Origin: a candidate division NC10 bacterium CSP1-5
Lineage (GTDB): Bacteria; Methylomirabilota; Methylomirabilia; Methylomirabilales; CSP1-5
Direction: 5' to 3'
Assembly: GCA_001443495.1 (NCBI GenBank)
Contig: LDXR01000003.1
Location: 1,129 to 65,128 of the forward strand
DNA length: 64,000 nucleotides
In this document: positions 1-9,891 of the stretch, piece by piece
Layout of the letters: each line of letters starts with the position of its first letter
Numbering within the stretch: the first letter of the stretch is position 1
Program-made: the position numbers and the translations under genes
Notes under the pieces: generated by a model
The model's input: the letters and a program-made list of their open reading frames with translations, nothing else
What the model was told of the DNA's origin: nothing
The model's database searches: none

Positions 1-1814
1 ATCAGCGCCCCCTGATCGGCTGCCACCAAGGTGTAGGTCTTTGCCGTCGCCCCGCTAATCGATGCCCCATTGCGCAACCACCGATACGTCGAGGTCCCTT
101 CCAGATCCCCATCGGCATCGTTATACGTGTAGTTGCCCGTCAACACCTGGCCCACTTGCGCCGTGCCCGCAATGGTCACATTGGTCGCCGTCGGGGGCGT
201 GTTCGCGGGACCGCCTGCAGTTGTAATGACCAGTGCTGGCGGATTGATCTCGGCTTCGCGGGAGCGATAATAGACGCCATTGCTATTATTCGAATCCATG
301 GCAAAGCTATACCTTCCGTTGCCAGAAATGGCCGCGGTGACATCGAATTCGACAATAGCGCCTACCGCCACTGCCCCCAACTTACCCAGGGTCAGCCCAT
401 CAATGACCGGGCGGGTGTTGTAGGTCACGGTAGTCTCACCCCAGCTAATGTCGGACATGGAGTAAAGGGTCCCCCCAAATGTGCCCGCATCGACCACCTC
501 CAGCCTGAGGCGGGCAGACTGCACAGCCCCACTGAGTCCGGTCACGTTGAACCGCAGGTACGCAATCTGGATGGGGGACCCGTCTATCTGAAGCGGCGTG
601 CGAGACCCATAATTAGCATTGGCGCTGTTGCTGTTCACGAATGTATCCGCCTCGGGAGTAAAGGTCACGCCACCACCCACTGGGAGGACGGTCACACCCA
701 CGGTGCCGGTGTCACTTCCGCCGTTCCCATCCCTCACCTTCACGGTGACGGTAAAGGTCTGCTGTCCCGTCATAGCTGCCGGCGGAGTATACGTCACCGT
801 GGCCCCTGTGCCGGTAATCGTCCCTCCCCCAGGCATCACCGTCCAGGTGTACGTCAAGGGGTCTCCGTCCACATCACTGGCCGTCACGCTGAGCTGGGCC
901 GTCTGATCCCCAAAGATCATGTTAGGGGTCGCGGTTGGCCCACTGGTAATCTGGGGCGGCGTGCCTGTACAACCGCTGTTGCCAGCAAGCAATATTTCCA
1001 ATAATTTCCCGTCATTCACTTCGTCACGACCATAATCAGCGATATATACGTGTAAGATATTGGGATCGTCGCCTAAATCACTGCTCGGAGCAAAAGTAAT
1101 CCCCTTCGGGTGGAGCACCCCAAACGGTTGGATATCAATGATGGTGACAAGTTCACCGCTCGTTGTGACCTCAAATATCTTTTTGTCCGGGCCAGAGACG
1201 ACAAACAAATTTCCACTACACCTGTCGAATGCAATACCTTCAGTATCTTGTATTACGCCTGGCAGGAAAAACGAACGTAAAAGGGTTCCAGAGGGTGTGA
1301 CTTCAAAAACAGTACTGGCAACACCATCTGAAATGAATAGGTTCCCCGTAGTAGGATCAAAGGCTATATCCGACGGGTCAGTACTCCCAAAAGCGAGGGT
1401 CGAGAAACTCGAAAGCGCTATTTCTGGGTTCAGAGGGTTAACCTCAAATACCGTTTTCTTATCGTCATCCGGGATAAATAATGTTCCAGTCACGGAATTA
1501 AACGTGACCCCTGTGGGCTCCTTAGAAAACTTTAAAGTACTATACGGTGTGAGGACAGCACCGGAAGGAGTAAGCTCGAACAGATTGAACCCTGTGAAAA
1601 AGGGTGTTTCGTCGACCTCTGAATCAGCGAGCCATATTGAGGCATTCGCAGGGAAAAAACCCAAGCCCGCCGGATCAGAACTGCCAAAAGTTGTCGTATC
1701 AATTGTATTAACCAACGTGGCTTGTTGGGCTTCCAGCGGCCTCGCTGTACCCAGCATTAACCCGATTATCCCTACTCCCACGATCTTCAGTAAGATCTTA
1801 TTTCTGACATACAT
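1..1814 (-). CDS. Secreted NHL-propeller / DNRLRE / Ig-like protein, partial at window edge
   Basis: This reading frame is open from an ATG at 1814 to base 1, so the C-terminus lies outside the window (at least 604 codons). A GAGGAGGA ribosome site precedes the ATG. Residues 1-29 form a signal peptide ending near PLEAQ. Residues of roughly 30-290 carry repeats of the type GITF/DIAF/GIAF followed by LFI/LFV, as in NHL or SMP-30-like propellers. Next are a cadherin/Ig-like segment (DVDGDPLTYTW), a DNRLRE module (EADTFVNS, with AYLRFNV) and the start of another Ig-like repeat. DNRLRE modules occur in large extracellular proteins and some bind polysaccharide. As the last gene after the glycosyltransferases it may act at the cell surface on the exported polymer, which is inference. 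Confidence 0.8.
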   Translation of the reverse strand, partial: MYVRNKILLKIVGVGIIGLMLGTARPLEAQQATLVNTIDTTTFGSSDPAGLGFFPANASIWLADSEVDETPFFTGFNLFELTPSGAVLTPYSTLKFSKEPTGVTFNSVTGTLFIPDDDKKTVFEVNPLNPEIALSSFSTLAFGSTDPSDIAFDPTTGNLFISDGVASTVFEVTPSGTLLRSFFLPGVIQDTEGIAFDRCSGNLFVVSGPDKKIFEVTTSGELVTIIDIQPFGVLHPKGITFAPSSDLGDDPNILHVYIADYGRDEVNDGKLLEILLAGNSGCTGTPPQITSGPTATPNMIFGDQTAQLSVTASDVDGDPLTYTWTVMPGGGTITGTGATVTYTPPAAMTGQQTFTVTVKVRDGNGGSDTGTVGVTVLPVGGGVTFTPEADTFVNSNSANANYGSRTPLQIDGSPIQIAYLRFNVTGLSGAVQSARLRLEVVDAGTFGGTLYSMSDISWGETTVTYNTRPVIDGLTLGKLGAVAVGAIVEFDVTAAISGNGRYSFAMDSNNSNGVYYRSREAEINPPALVITTAGGPANTPPTATNVTIAGTAQVGQVLTGNYTYNDADGDLEGTSTYRWLRNGASISGATAKTYTLVAADQGAL

Positions 1815-1988
1815 GATACTCTTCCTCCTCTATGGTTCGCCCGGCCACTAAGTTCGGCCCGTTTTTGTTCTCCTCTGGCAGAGCGCCTAGGGCAATCGCT
1901 CCTGCAGTGAGGCGGGAAGAAGCTCGAGCCCTCCACCGCCCGGATCCGGAACCCCTTCTGGTGGATTTATTCGGCAGGGCTTCTGTAT

Positions 1989-3404
1989 CTAGCGGCCTTC
2001 GAAACGCAGTACGGTGGCTAATGTCTTGATCAGGATGCTCAATTCGAGGCGAACGGACCTGTTCTTGATATAGTAGAGTTCATACTGCAGTTTTTCTTTG
2101 GCATCGTCAACTGATGACCCATACCTAAAATTAATCTGTGCCCAACCGGTTAGGCCAGGTTCCACGAGATGGCGTGTTTCGTAAAAAGGTATGGTCTCCG
2201 CCAGCTGCTTAACAAATTCTGGCCGCTCGGGCCGGGGTCCTACCAAAGACATCTCGCCCTTCAACACGTTCCATAGCTGCGGCAGCTCATCGATTCTTGT
2301 TTTTCTAAGAACGTGGCCGACAGCCGTGATTCTGGGATCCCCCTCCGCCGACCATTGGACGCCTTCCCTCTCAGCATCCTTGACCATCGTGCGAAACTTG
2401 ATGACATCGAATAAGCGTCCACCTTTGCCCACTCTTTTTTGCCGGAACAGGATTGGGCCGGGATCGTCAAGTTTGATTGCCAAAGCAACTAGTGGAAATA
2501 TCAAAGCAGTAAGTATCCCCAATAGGACTGCTGCGGCTAAATCCAGGACGCGTTTAAAGGTCTCAAAGCCACGTTTATTGAATTCTCGTAGGTTTTCGAC
2601 GAACCATCCCTCGTTGATGGCACAGACGGGTATCTTCCCAGTAAGCTGTTCAGACAAGTGGCTAATCTCCACAACATGAATCCCGGAGCACAGAAGTTCG
2701 TAAAAAAGTCCCCGTACGGATGGCTCTTCGCGTAGTTGCCTCGAAATTGCCAATATATCTATGTGATTCCCGTTAAGGCAATTGAGGATTGTGGAGGCCG
2801 GTGAGACATTCTCACCATTCCACAAAACAAATGAACGCGAAATCTCAAAACCTAGATGGCTACTTTCACTCATGATCCTGTGGAAGTCGTTGATTTCCGT
2901 CTTTTTGCCGCAAAGCAGGATTTGCATCTTGGTGCCGTTACTGCTCCAACGCAAGAACAATACACGCCAAGCAAAAAGAAGGGGTGCGGCCAGTGGTAGA
3001 TCCATAACCAAGATAGTCTCAGGGAGCATGAGAAAAGAAGAAAAGGTGTCAAAAAAGACGATGGTAACCATGCCCGAAATGCCAAGGCCTTGGAGAAGTC
3101 TTCTTCCTATGGTTCCAGGTGTGGCAAAGCGTTCTATGTCATAGAGGCCGACACTATAGAAAAACACAAGCCACGCCCCGAACAGGATATTAGATGCAAT
3201 GAGGTGTCGGGGCACTACCTCAAAGTTGAGTAATGCAAAGTGCCCCATCGTCAACAGAAGGAATAAGGAAAGGTTCAAGAGCAGGAGATCACCTAAACAC
3301 AGGATGCCCTTCCTCAGGGGAAAAGATATGGAAATCCGCCTCTTACCCTTAAGAGCGAAGGGCAAACAAATTGATTCTGCTCTGTTTAGACCGCCTTCAA
3401 TCAT
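1989..3404 (-). CDS. Polyprenyl-phosphate glycosyl-1-phosphate transferase (WbaP/EpsE type)
   Basis: This 471-residue membrane enzyme should start repeat-unit synthesis by moving a sugar-1-phosphate from a UDP-sugar to undecaprenyl phosphate. About four hydrophobic segments lie between residues 30 and 140. A nucleotide-binding-like middle domain follows, then another membrane helix near 285-310. The C-terminal bacterial sugar transferase domain (about 280-471) has the usual marks: DPGPILFRQKRVG, KFRTM, RIDELPQLWNVLKG, SLVGPRPE and PGLTGWAQ. Length and order match the full-length WbaP/EpsE class. It sits after three glycosyltransferases in the same direction. The sugar it transfers cannot be read from sequence. 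Confidence 0.93.
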   Translation of the reverse strand: MIEGGLNRAESICLPFALKGKRRISISFPLRKGILCLGDLLLLNLSLFLLLTMGHFALLNFEVVPRHLIASNILFGAWLVFFYSVGLYDIERFATPGTIGRRLLQGLGISGMVTIVFFDTFSSFLMLPETILVMDLPLAAPLLFAWRVLFLRWSSNGTKMQILLCGKKTEINDFHRIMSESSHLGFEISRSFVLWNGENVSPASTILNCLNGNHIDILAISRQLREEPSVRGLFYELLCSGIHVVEISHLSEQLTGKIPVCAINEGWFVENLREFNKRGFETFKRVLDLAAAVLLGILTALIFPLVALAIKLDDPGPILFRQKRVGKGGRLFDVIKFRTMVKDAEREGVQWSAEGDPRITAVGHVLRKTRIDELPQLWNVLKGEMSLVGPRPERPEFVKQLAETIPFYETRHLVEPGLTGWAQINFRYGSSVDDAKEKLQYELYYIKNRSVRLELSILIKTLATVLRFEGR

Positions 3405-3455
3405 ATCCTGCCTTGTACGTTCATGATTACGGCGATTCTGAGACGGCTCGTTCCC

Positions 3456-4835
3456 TCATTCACGTGTGCAGAAAGAATCGCCGCGTTGCGCAGCGGAATG
3501 TAGTTCTTTGTACAAAGACTCGACTTGCGCAACCATCCTTTGCCTGGAAAAATAGCTAGAACGCTGCTGAGCAACTTGCCCCATCTCACTACACAGAGTT
3601 TCATTATTGAGTAAATACAGAATACGCTCTGCCATTTCCGAAGGTTGGTGTGGAGTCACAAGAAAACCGGTTTCTCCATCAATTACAACATCGCTCGCAC
3701 CATCAACATTGTTGGCAACAATTGGCTTACCAGCACTCATCGACTCAAGAAACGCAATGGGCAAGCCTTCCCAAAGCGAACTCATAGCCGTTATGGTCAG
3801 CATGGATATGATTCTGGGAACGTCATTTCTATAGCCCAATAGGAAGAACTTCTCTTTCAGATTAAGCTCATCGATTAAGCGCTCACATTTAGGGCGCAAT
3901 GAGCCATCACCAACAATCACAAACTGAACCTTTGGGTAACGACTGACTACTATGGCGGCAGCGCGAATGAAATCCAGCGGATTTTTTTGTCCATCTAAAC
4001 GACCAATCATTCCCACAAGCTTACAGTCTGGATCCAGACCCAATTTGTTATGCATCTGTGTATCATTGACAGGTTGGCGAAATCTTTCCAAGTCAATACC
4101 ATTGTAGATCAAGGTATATTTATCTTCTCTGCCGATCCGATGTGCCAGCCCCTTCTGAATGTCGGGCCTAGATACAACGATCATCTGGTTGGTGAATCGC
4201 GCGCATAGGCGCTCCAGGTTCACATAAAACATCTGATGTAGTGTCGACTTTCTTGCATGTAATCCCCAACCATGAACGTGATGTAAAATCACAGGGACGC
4301 CTGCGCTAAATGCTGCGATCCTTCCAATCACCCCGGCCACAGAAGAGTGCGTATGTACGATGTCATAGTTTCCTTGCACCATAATGCGCCGAATATCCGC
4401 AACCCCCTTCAGATTTACAACTGGGTTTATATGATTAATCAAGCTCGGTATAATTCGAGTATTGATGCCCAGTTCATGTGCCAGGTATGTCACATCAGTT
4501 CTGCCTGGGGGGATGGGACCTGTTACAAGGCGTGCATCGAAGTCGGGATGGTTATTGAAATGGCTTGCGAGGTCTAAGACAACGTTTGTGGCCCCGCCTG
4601 AGGCTAACCCGGTGATAACAAACAGCACGCGGATCTTGCGTGGGACCACCCTGTAGGTATCTTCATGATGGACATCCAGAACTAGTTGATTGCATCCGTG
4701 CTCTTTTCTGACAATATGCGTGAGATGAACACCTGTGGATGTTTCCTTAGCAATGGTTCGTCTTTCTCCTAATCTAAAGCGTGGAGATAAATCCCCTTCG
4801 AGTAATTCGTTGCTGTGCTTATGACGTCGAGTCAT
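3456..4835 (-). CDS. Glycosyltransferase family 4 with N-terminal extension
   Basis: This 459-residue protein is a GT-B fold retaining glycosyltransferase. The first Rossmann domain begins near residue 68 (RVLFVITGLASGGA), and the C-terminal domain has the NDP-sugar site LVGMIGRLDGQKNP and the E-x7-E motif in WEGLPIAFLESMSAG. About 65 residues of charged, basic sequence precede the catalytic domain, which is longer than usual for GT4. The upstream start is nevertheless supported by a strong GGAGGAG site seven to eight bases before the ATG. It lies 51 bases before the WbaP-type gene. It probably adds one sugar of the repeat unit on the cytoplasmic membrane face; donor and acceptor are unknown. 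Confidence 0.92.
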   Translation of the reverse strand: MTRRHKHSNELLEGDLSPRFRLGERRTIAKETSTGVHLTHIVRKEHGCNQLVLDVHHEDTYRVVPRKIRVLFVITGLASGGATNVVLDLASHFNNHPDFDARLVTGPIPPGRTDVTYLAHELGINTRIIPSLINHINPVVNLKGVADIRRIMVQGNYDIVHTHSSVAGVIGRIAAFSAGVPVILHHVHGWGLHARKSTLHQMFYVNLERLCARFTNQMIVVSRPDIQKGLAHRIGREDKYTLIYNGIDLERFRQPVNDTQMHNKLGLDPDCKLVGMIGRLDGQKNPLDFIRAAAIVVSRYPKVQFVIVGDGSLRPKCERLIDELNLKEKFFLLGYRNDVPRIISMLTITAMSSLWEGLPIAFLESMSAGKPIVANNVDGASDVVIDGETGFLVTPHQPSEMAERILYLLNNETLCSEMGQVAQQRSSYFSRQRMVAQVESLYKELHSAAQRGDSFCTRE

Positions 4836-4970
4836 AGATATATCTCCTCCGGTGTGGATGGAAGGTAATAGAGATGTTTAGAGGCGTGACAGGATAAGAG
4901 AGCCCAGACGGGATGGATTTTTCCTGACTAATCAGTTAGCCGGAGGTTGGTCAGTAGCGAGAATCTTCCG

Positions 4971-6134
4971 TTATGGTCTGATCCTTTCCAAGGCTGGAGG
5001 GACATGATTGCCTGTTATCTGAGTATAGATTTCCGCGTATCCGGAATGCATAGCGGTCAGGCTAAATCGCTGCTCGACAAGCTCTCTGCATTTATTGCCT
5101 ATCTCTGTTCTCTCGGAAATTGGCATCTCTCTAAACCTCCTGATTTCTCGGGCAAATCCCGCTACGTCATCCGGGTGGATCAAGGGAATAAAGTCTACGC
5201 CTTCCGCTATTTCTCGGTGCGGCGGAATATCGGAAAGTAGAACCGCACAGCGACACGCCATCGCTTCAAGAACCGCAACAGGGAGTCCTTCTCCGTACGA
5301 GGTAGAGATGAATAGATCTGCGCGAAGTAAATGATCAAATACCTTGTCACGCGGAATCAATCCCGTGAACTCTATCTGATTTTCAAGACCGACTTCCCTG
5401 TTTTTTATTATGAGTGAGTTTCGCAACGGCCCATCGCCAATATATACCAGGCGGCTCGTTTGGCTTGTTTGATTAATGCTCTGTTGAAAAGCGCTTATAA
5501 CAGAAAATGGATTCTTTATCTCAACTAATCGGCTGATGGCTATGATTGTAAAATCACTCGTTTGGCGAGGTCGTTGGCGGGTATTCGCTGCAACGTTGTC
5601 AACACGGGCTATATCCAGACCATTTTGAACACAGTCAAACCTATCACCCGCTAGCCGCCTGTAAAGAACAGGGAAGCTATCGTAACTTGCCCGACTACAA
5701 CAGACCACCCTTTGAAAACTGGCAAAGACGGGCAACCACAATATGCGGTTTCGAAGCTTGTAGTTTGGGTAGCTGTCATGTACGGTAACGACTGTAGAGG
5801 GCTTGAATTTCCGGTAGGCGAATCGCGTGGCCGCAAGAAATAGGAAGCCGCAGTGGGGCGAATGGGCATGAATAATATCATATTCTTTTTCGGCCAGGGC
5901 GGCCTTCAAGGCGCGAAAGAAGCCTTTGAAAGAGCCATCCCCCTCAAACAAGGTGATCGTTTTGGGCGGCTTCATGTCTGATTTGAAAAAGGTGCATAAT
6001 GTAATTTCACGCTTGTCCGCCAATGGTAGAGAAAATTGGTTATAAACCTGATCGGTCTCTCCTATCTCAACATTAATATGCAGGATCCTAGTGGGTCTCT
6101 TCGACTTATACAACATACGACTTCTCGTTTTCAC
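4971..6134 (-). CDS. Glycosyltransferase family 4
   Basis: This 387-residue GT-B enzyme has an N-terminal domain with IIHAHSPHCG and a C-terminal GT4 domain with ISRLVEIKNP, VYIGDGPLR and the motif GEGLPVAVLEAMAC. The frame opens with a GTG at 6134, but an ATG at 6116 (MLYKSKRP) is equally possible; neither has a strong ribosome site. It is 32 bases downstream of the previous glycosyltransferase and 135 bases before the next one. The region is less GC-rich than the flanking housekeeping genes, as in many polysaccharide loci. Linkage and donor are not predictable from the sequence. Confidence 0.92.
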   Translation of the reverse strand: MKTRSRMLYKSKRPTRILHINVEIGETDQVYNQFSLPLADKREITLCTFFKSDMKPPKTITLFEGDGSFKGFFRALKAALAEKEYDIIHAHSPHCGFLFLAATRFAYRKFKPSTVVTVHDSYPNYKLRNRILWLPVFASFQRVVCCSRASYDSFPVLYRRLAGDRFDCVQNGLDIARVDNVAANTRQRPRQTSDFTIIAISRLVEIKNPFSVISAFQQSINQTSQTSRLVYIGDGPLRNSLIIKNREVGLENQIEFTGLIPRDKVFDHLLRADLFISTSYGEGLPVAVLEAMACRCAVLLSDIPPHREIAEGVDFIPLIHPDDVAGFAREIRRFREMPISERTEIGNKCRELVEQRFSLTAMHSGYAEIYTQITGNHVPPALERIRP

Positions 6135-6166
6135 TTGGTGGCATAGCCGAAAACAACAATGCGATC

Positions 6167-7279
6167 TTAGGCACGACCATTCAGCAATAGACTGATGTAC
6201 TTATCGACCACAGCTTCGAAAGAATAGGGTTGCCAGCTTTCTTCGGTTGGATGGGGCGTCTTACCCTCCAAACCTGCTTCAATCGCCTGGGCCAAGGCCG
6301 TTACATCCTCAACCGGTACCAATGAGCCGTACAGTCCATCGGCCAGAATCTCCCTGGGGCCACTTGGACAATCGGTCGCAATGATGGGTGAACCACAGCA
6401 TAGCGCTTCGATGAGGACCGTCGGCAATCCCTCCCATCGCGAGGAGAGGACGTACAGGGAGGCCCGGCTCATGTACGCATACGGATTCTCTACAAACCCT
6501 GGCATGGCGACATCAGCTTCCAGGCTAAGTTTATTAACCAGCGCCTCGAGCGCAGGGCGGTCCGGTCCTTCGCCCAAGATCAGCAACCGGGCTGGCCGAG
6601 TCTGGCGTACTTGAGCAAAGGCCTGAATGAGGGTGGGAAAGTCCTTCTGTTTTGTCAAGCGACCGACCGCCAATACAACTGGCGGTTGACCGGCTTCAAA
6701 CCACGGGTGATTCAAGGGCGCCCGCGCCTTCTCCCGCAGCTCGGGCGTCACGACCGGGTTGTAAAGGATCTTGATTCGCTCGCGAGGTAGCCCTGTCACC
6801 TGGCTCAAGTCATCGGCCACCCCCCCAGAGGTAGCGATAACACAATCGGCCCACGGGTAGAAACGCTTGACCAGGTGCGGCACCATTCTTTGGCGCCATT
6901 TGGCCGAATTGCCAGCCGAGCGCGACAGGGTGTTGTGTTCAGTGACCAGCAGTCGGCAGGGAACGCCGGCCAGGCGTCGGGCCCAGAGGGCGACGACGTT
7001 GGCATAGTCCAGCGCAGAAAGCAAAGCTTCGGGCTGCTCACGTCGCAGGTAGCGCGCCAAAGCTGGTAGACTCGTCAATACCCGTGAAGCTTTCAGGTCC
7101 ACGAGCCGGATTCCCTCGTGAACATCGCTCAGATATGGGCCTTTAGCCTGGGCTAACACCAAGTCTACGGCACAGCCACACCCGGCAAGACCGTGAGCCA
7201 GATTGAGCATTACCCGTTCGGCGCCACCTCCATACAAAGAGGGGAGATAGATTGCAAATTGTTTTCGTTGATCGCGCAT
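6167..7279 (-). CDS. Glycosyltransferase family 4
   Basis: This protein of about 370 residues begins MRDQRKQFAIYLPSLYGGGAERV, typical of GT4 enzymes with the glycine-rich acceptor loop. The C-terminal part has AVGRLTKQKDFPTLI, LILGEGPDRPALE and the E-x7-E motif in WEGLPTVLIEALCCGSP. A longer frame starts at 7330 but would overlap the upstream gene, whereas the ATG at 7279 follows a GGAAAG site and leaves a short gap, so I prefer it. It is the first of three consecutive GT4 genes. Each probably adds one residue of the oligosaccharide before flipping. Confidence 0.92.
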   Translation of the reverse strand: MRDQRKQFAIYLPSLYGGGAERVMLNLAHGLAGCGCAVDLVLAQAKGPYLSDVHEGIRLVDLKASRVLTSLPALARYLRREQPEALLSALDYANVVALWARRLAGVPCRLLVTEHNTLSRSAGNSAKWRQRMVPHLVKRFYPWADCVIATSGGVADDLSQVTGLPRERIKILYNPVVTPELREKARAPLNHPWFEAGQPPVVLAVGRLTKQKDFPTLIQAFAQVRQTRPARLLILGEGPDRPALEALVNKLSLEADVAMPGFVENPYAYMSRASLYVLSSRWEGLPTVLIEALCCGSPIIATDCPSGPREILADGLYGSLVPVEDVTALAQAIEAGLEGKTPHPTEESWQPYSFEAVVDKYISLLLNGRA

Positions 7280-7305
7280 GGCACAGCGACTTTCCAACCG
7301 CCAAT

Positions 7306-9801
7306 TTACTGTGGCACTTCTATATCCCATCCCTCATACACGCCACACCACGTGACTACGTATAAATGCTGCGTATTCTTGGGATCAAAGACGACCTGGC
7401 CTTTATGTTTAAATCCTCCCTTAAAAGACATAGGCAAGTAGGGATTTATCTTTTCCCATGTCTCCCCACCGTTTTTCGACCGAAAAAGCCCCGTATCTTC
7501 GTACCGCATATCCCGGGCATACAAGGCTCTGTAAACGATATTTTTGTCCTTCGGATGGACCGTAACAAACTGGGTTTGCTGCTCATCAACTCTTTTCCAT
7601 GTTTTCCCTGCATCCGTACTCTTCCAAAGATGCGAATCAAAGGTCCAGTGCAGCTTCCCCTCACCCTTTGTCGCGACCACATAAATGACGGCAGGATCAC
7701 TTTTTGCCAATGCTAACGATTTTATTGTCCCAAATAATTCCGGGGATACTTTTCTCCAGAGGTCACCTCCATCTGAGGTCTTGTACAGACCTCCGTAGGA
7801 AGCAAGATAGATTTCCAAGTTATTTTGTGGATTCATTGCAAATTTCAAATAATAGTCATCATTGCTAACATCCTTAATATTGTCCAGGCCAAATTGAATT
7901 TGCTCTTTCCATGTCTTAGCGCCATCTTCGGATTTATACACTCCAGTGGAATATGCAACATACATCGTACGCCTGTCTGGGGGCGTGGTTGGATCAATTA
8001 AAATATCCTTCACGCCTAAAGTGGTAAAAGTGTCCTTTTTTCTCTGATATTTCTTCGCATTATTCTTTATAAGCTTATGGGAAGGCACAAAATCAGGGCC
8101 AATACTTTTAAAGGTAACACCCCCATCATCACTCTGGTATAATTTCCATATCTCTTTCTCTCCTAATCTGTCTAATGCAACCTTTCCCATCGTGCCGAGA
8201 AAAAGCCGGTCTCTCACATCAGGATCGTATACAACAACCCTGGTATCCACCCCCTCGCGAGCTAAGATCCCCCAGTACGACCATTCCCACCAATTGCCAC
8301 CATCTCTGGAAATCTGCAGCCCTTCGTCATCATATGATATGGCAATATTATTACTCAATGGATCCAGTGCAACATCCTGTGGAACAATCACCTGGAAGTT
8401 ACTACGTGCCATCCGTTTATGGGTAAAAGTGGAGAGACGTGTCATAGGCCCAAATTGTTTCATCGCAAGATCGTAAGAAGAAGATTTGTCACCATATTCA
8501 AATCCCAGCTCAAACCATGTCTTACCCCCGTTGGTCGTCATAAGCGCTCCAGACTTTCCGGTAATAATTACATGATCAGCACTGCTGGGAGCCATTACAA
8601 TACTGTGAAAACCACCTACAATTCCCCGGTTGGACCAATCCAAATTTCCCTCTCCTGTTTGCAAAAGATGCTCAGCGTATTTCCCGTCGAAATCCGGGAT
8701 GTGATTGTCCCATCGACCCGTTGGATACAATATTTGTCGCCACGACTGTCCCTGATCACGCGATTTGAACGCTTTATTGTCGACAACACAGAATAGAGTA
8801 TTTGCATCAGCAGGCGTGGAGGCTATTTTAATGAATCTTTCTGTCCTCTCTATTCCGATAGCGTTTTCTAGACCATTATTTGTTCCCACCCAGGTTTTCC
8901 CAACGTCATCGGAACGGTAAATCCCCCCATAGATTTTATCTGCTTTTTTGATGGGAAACATGGAGGCAAACAGAATTGTGTTCTGACGGTCAGATACCAG
9001 CGTAAGGTAATTGAATTCCAAGGAATGGGCAGCTCCTATTATGTCTGTATTTACCTTTTTCCAGGTCGAACCATAATCTTCGGAGATGATGAGTCCCGGT
9101 GTTTTAGATTGTGGATGTCTTAGCGCAAATATCCGTTTATGTCCTTTGCCTGCTATAAAAGAACTATTCGGATCAATTAAGATGCGCGCCCACACATTTC
9201 CTCGTTTCTGATCTTCTCCTAACGGATTTATCGTTTTCCAAGATTCGCCACCATCGATTGTTTTGTAGATCACGGTTCCATTTACCCAGTTCTGAAAATA
9301 CCCGGCTCCCGGGTCGCCGCTACCAGCGTACACGATCCTAGGATCCGTTGGGTCCACCTCAATATTGCCAATAAAATACGATGCGTCTCCGCCTAACAGA
9401 AATTCCCAGTTTTCCCCACCGTCACTGCTTTTATATAAACCATGAGTGCCGCCCGCCCATATGATCTCGGGTTTTTTCGGGTCAAAGACGCTTTGATGGG
9501 CACCCCGATAACCAGGATACCCGCCATATCTATATTGTGAGGTGACATATTTTCCCAATATATTCCAGGTTATACCTCCGTCCCTAGTGATAAAATGGAG
9601 TCCCATATCGATACCAATGGAAAAAATGCTTGGATTGGTTGGATGAAAGGCGGGACCACGCATGGTGCCTCTGGTTCCAGGTCCAATTAATCTCCACTGC
9701 ACTGCCTGTGCTTGGATTTGTGAATGGTAACCTAGAGTAAGAGTAGTTGTTGCAAAGATTATTAAAACTCTGACAGTTCTTTTCATTACCTTCGCTTTCA
9801 A
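7306..9801 (-). CDS. Secreted Asp-box (BNR) beta-propeller protein
   Basis: This 831-residue protein has a signal peptide (VRVLIIFATTTLTLGYHSQIQAQA) and about a dozen Asp-box motifs of the S-x-D-x-G-x-T-W type, for example SSDGGENW, TIDGGESW, SEDYGSTW, SDDVGKTW, SRDQGQSW, TTNGGKTW, SDDGGVTF, SEDGAKTW, TSDGGDLW, STDAGKTW and SKNGGETW. The layout suggests one or two seven-bladed propellers, as in VPS10-like and GH74-type proteins. No catalytic acid pair could be assigned with confidence. The start is a TTG at 9801 with an AGGTGA site, or an ATG at 9786. It is markedly richer in A+T than its neighbours. A role in binding or trimming the exported polymer is inferred from position only. Confidence 0.85.
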   Translation of the reverse strand: MKAKVMKRTVRVLIIFATTTLTLGYHSQIQAQAVQWRLIGPGTRGTMRGPAFHPTNPSIFSIGIDMGLHFITRDGGITWNILGKYVTSQYRYGGYPGYRGAHQSVFDPKKPEIIWAGGTHGLYKSSDGGENWEFLLGGDASYFIGNIEVDPTDPRIVYAGSGDPGAGYFQNWVNGTVIYKTIDGGESWKTINPLGEDQKRGNVWARILIDPNSSFIAGKGHKRIFALRHPQSKTPGLIISEDYGSTWKKVNTDIIGAAHSLEFNYLTLVSDRQNTILFASMFPIKKADKIYGGIYRSDDVGKTWVGTNNGLENAIGIERTERFIKIASTPADANTLFCVVDNKAFKSRDQGQSWRQILYPTGRWDNHIPDFDGKYAEHLLQTGEGNLDWSNRGIVGGFHSIVMAPSSADHVIITGKSGALMTTNGGKTWFELGFEYGDKSSSYDLAMKQFGPMTRLSTFTHKRMARSNFQVIVPQDVALDPLSNNIAISYDDEGLQISRDGGNWWEWSYWGILAREGVDTRVVVYDPDVRDRLFLGTMGKVALDRLGEKEIWKLYQSDDGGVTFKSIGPDFVPSHKLIKNNAKKYQRKKDTFTTLGVKDILIDPTTPPDRRTMYVAYSTGVYKSEDGAKTWKEQIQFGLDNIKDVSNDDYYLKFAMNPQNNLEIYLASYGGLYKTSDGGDLWRKVSPELFGTIKSLALAKSDPAVIYVVATKGEGKLHWTFDSHLWKSTDAGKTWKRVDEQQTQFVTVHPKDKNIVYRALYARDMRYEDTGLFRSKNGGETWEKINPYLPMSFKGGFKHKGQVVFDPKNTQHLYVVTWCGVYEGWDIEVPQ

Positions 9802-9891
9802 GTCTTTTCACCTAAGGCTGGACTGGATTTTATCGAGCCAGATTGGTACATCCCCGTCCAGATGGCTCCCCATTCACCCCCTACCATCTTC

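Noticed and set aside
156-1004. 282-codon and 1060-1851 263-codon plus-strand frames
   Set aside because: Both oppose the secreted NHL/DNRLRE protein, whose minus frame has a signal peptide, ribosome site and repeats.
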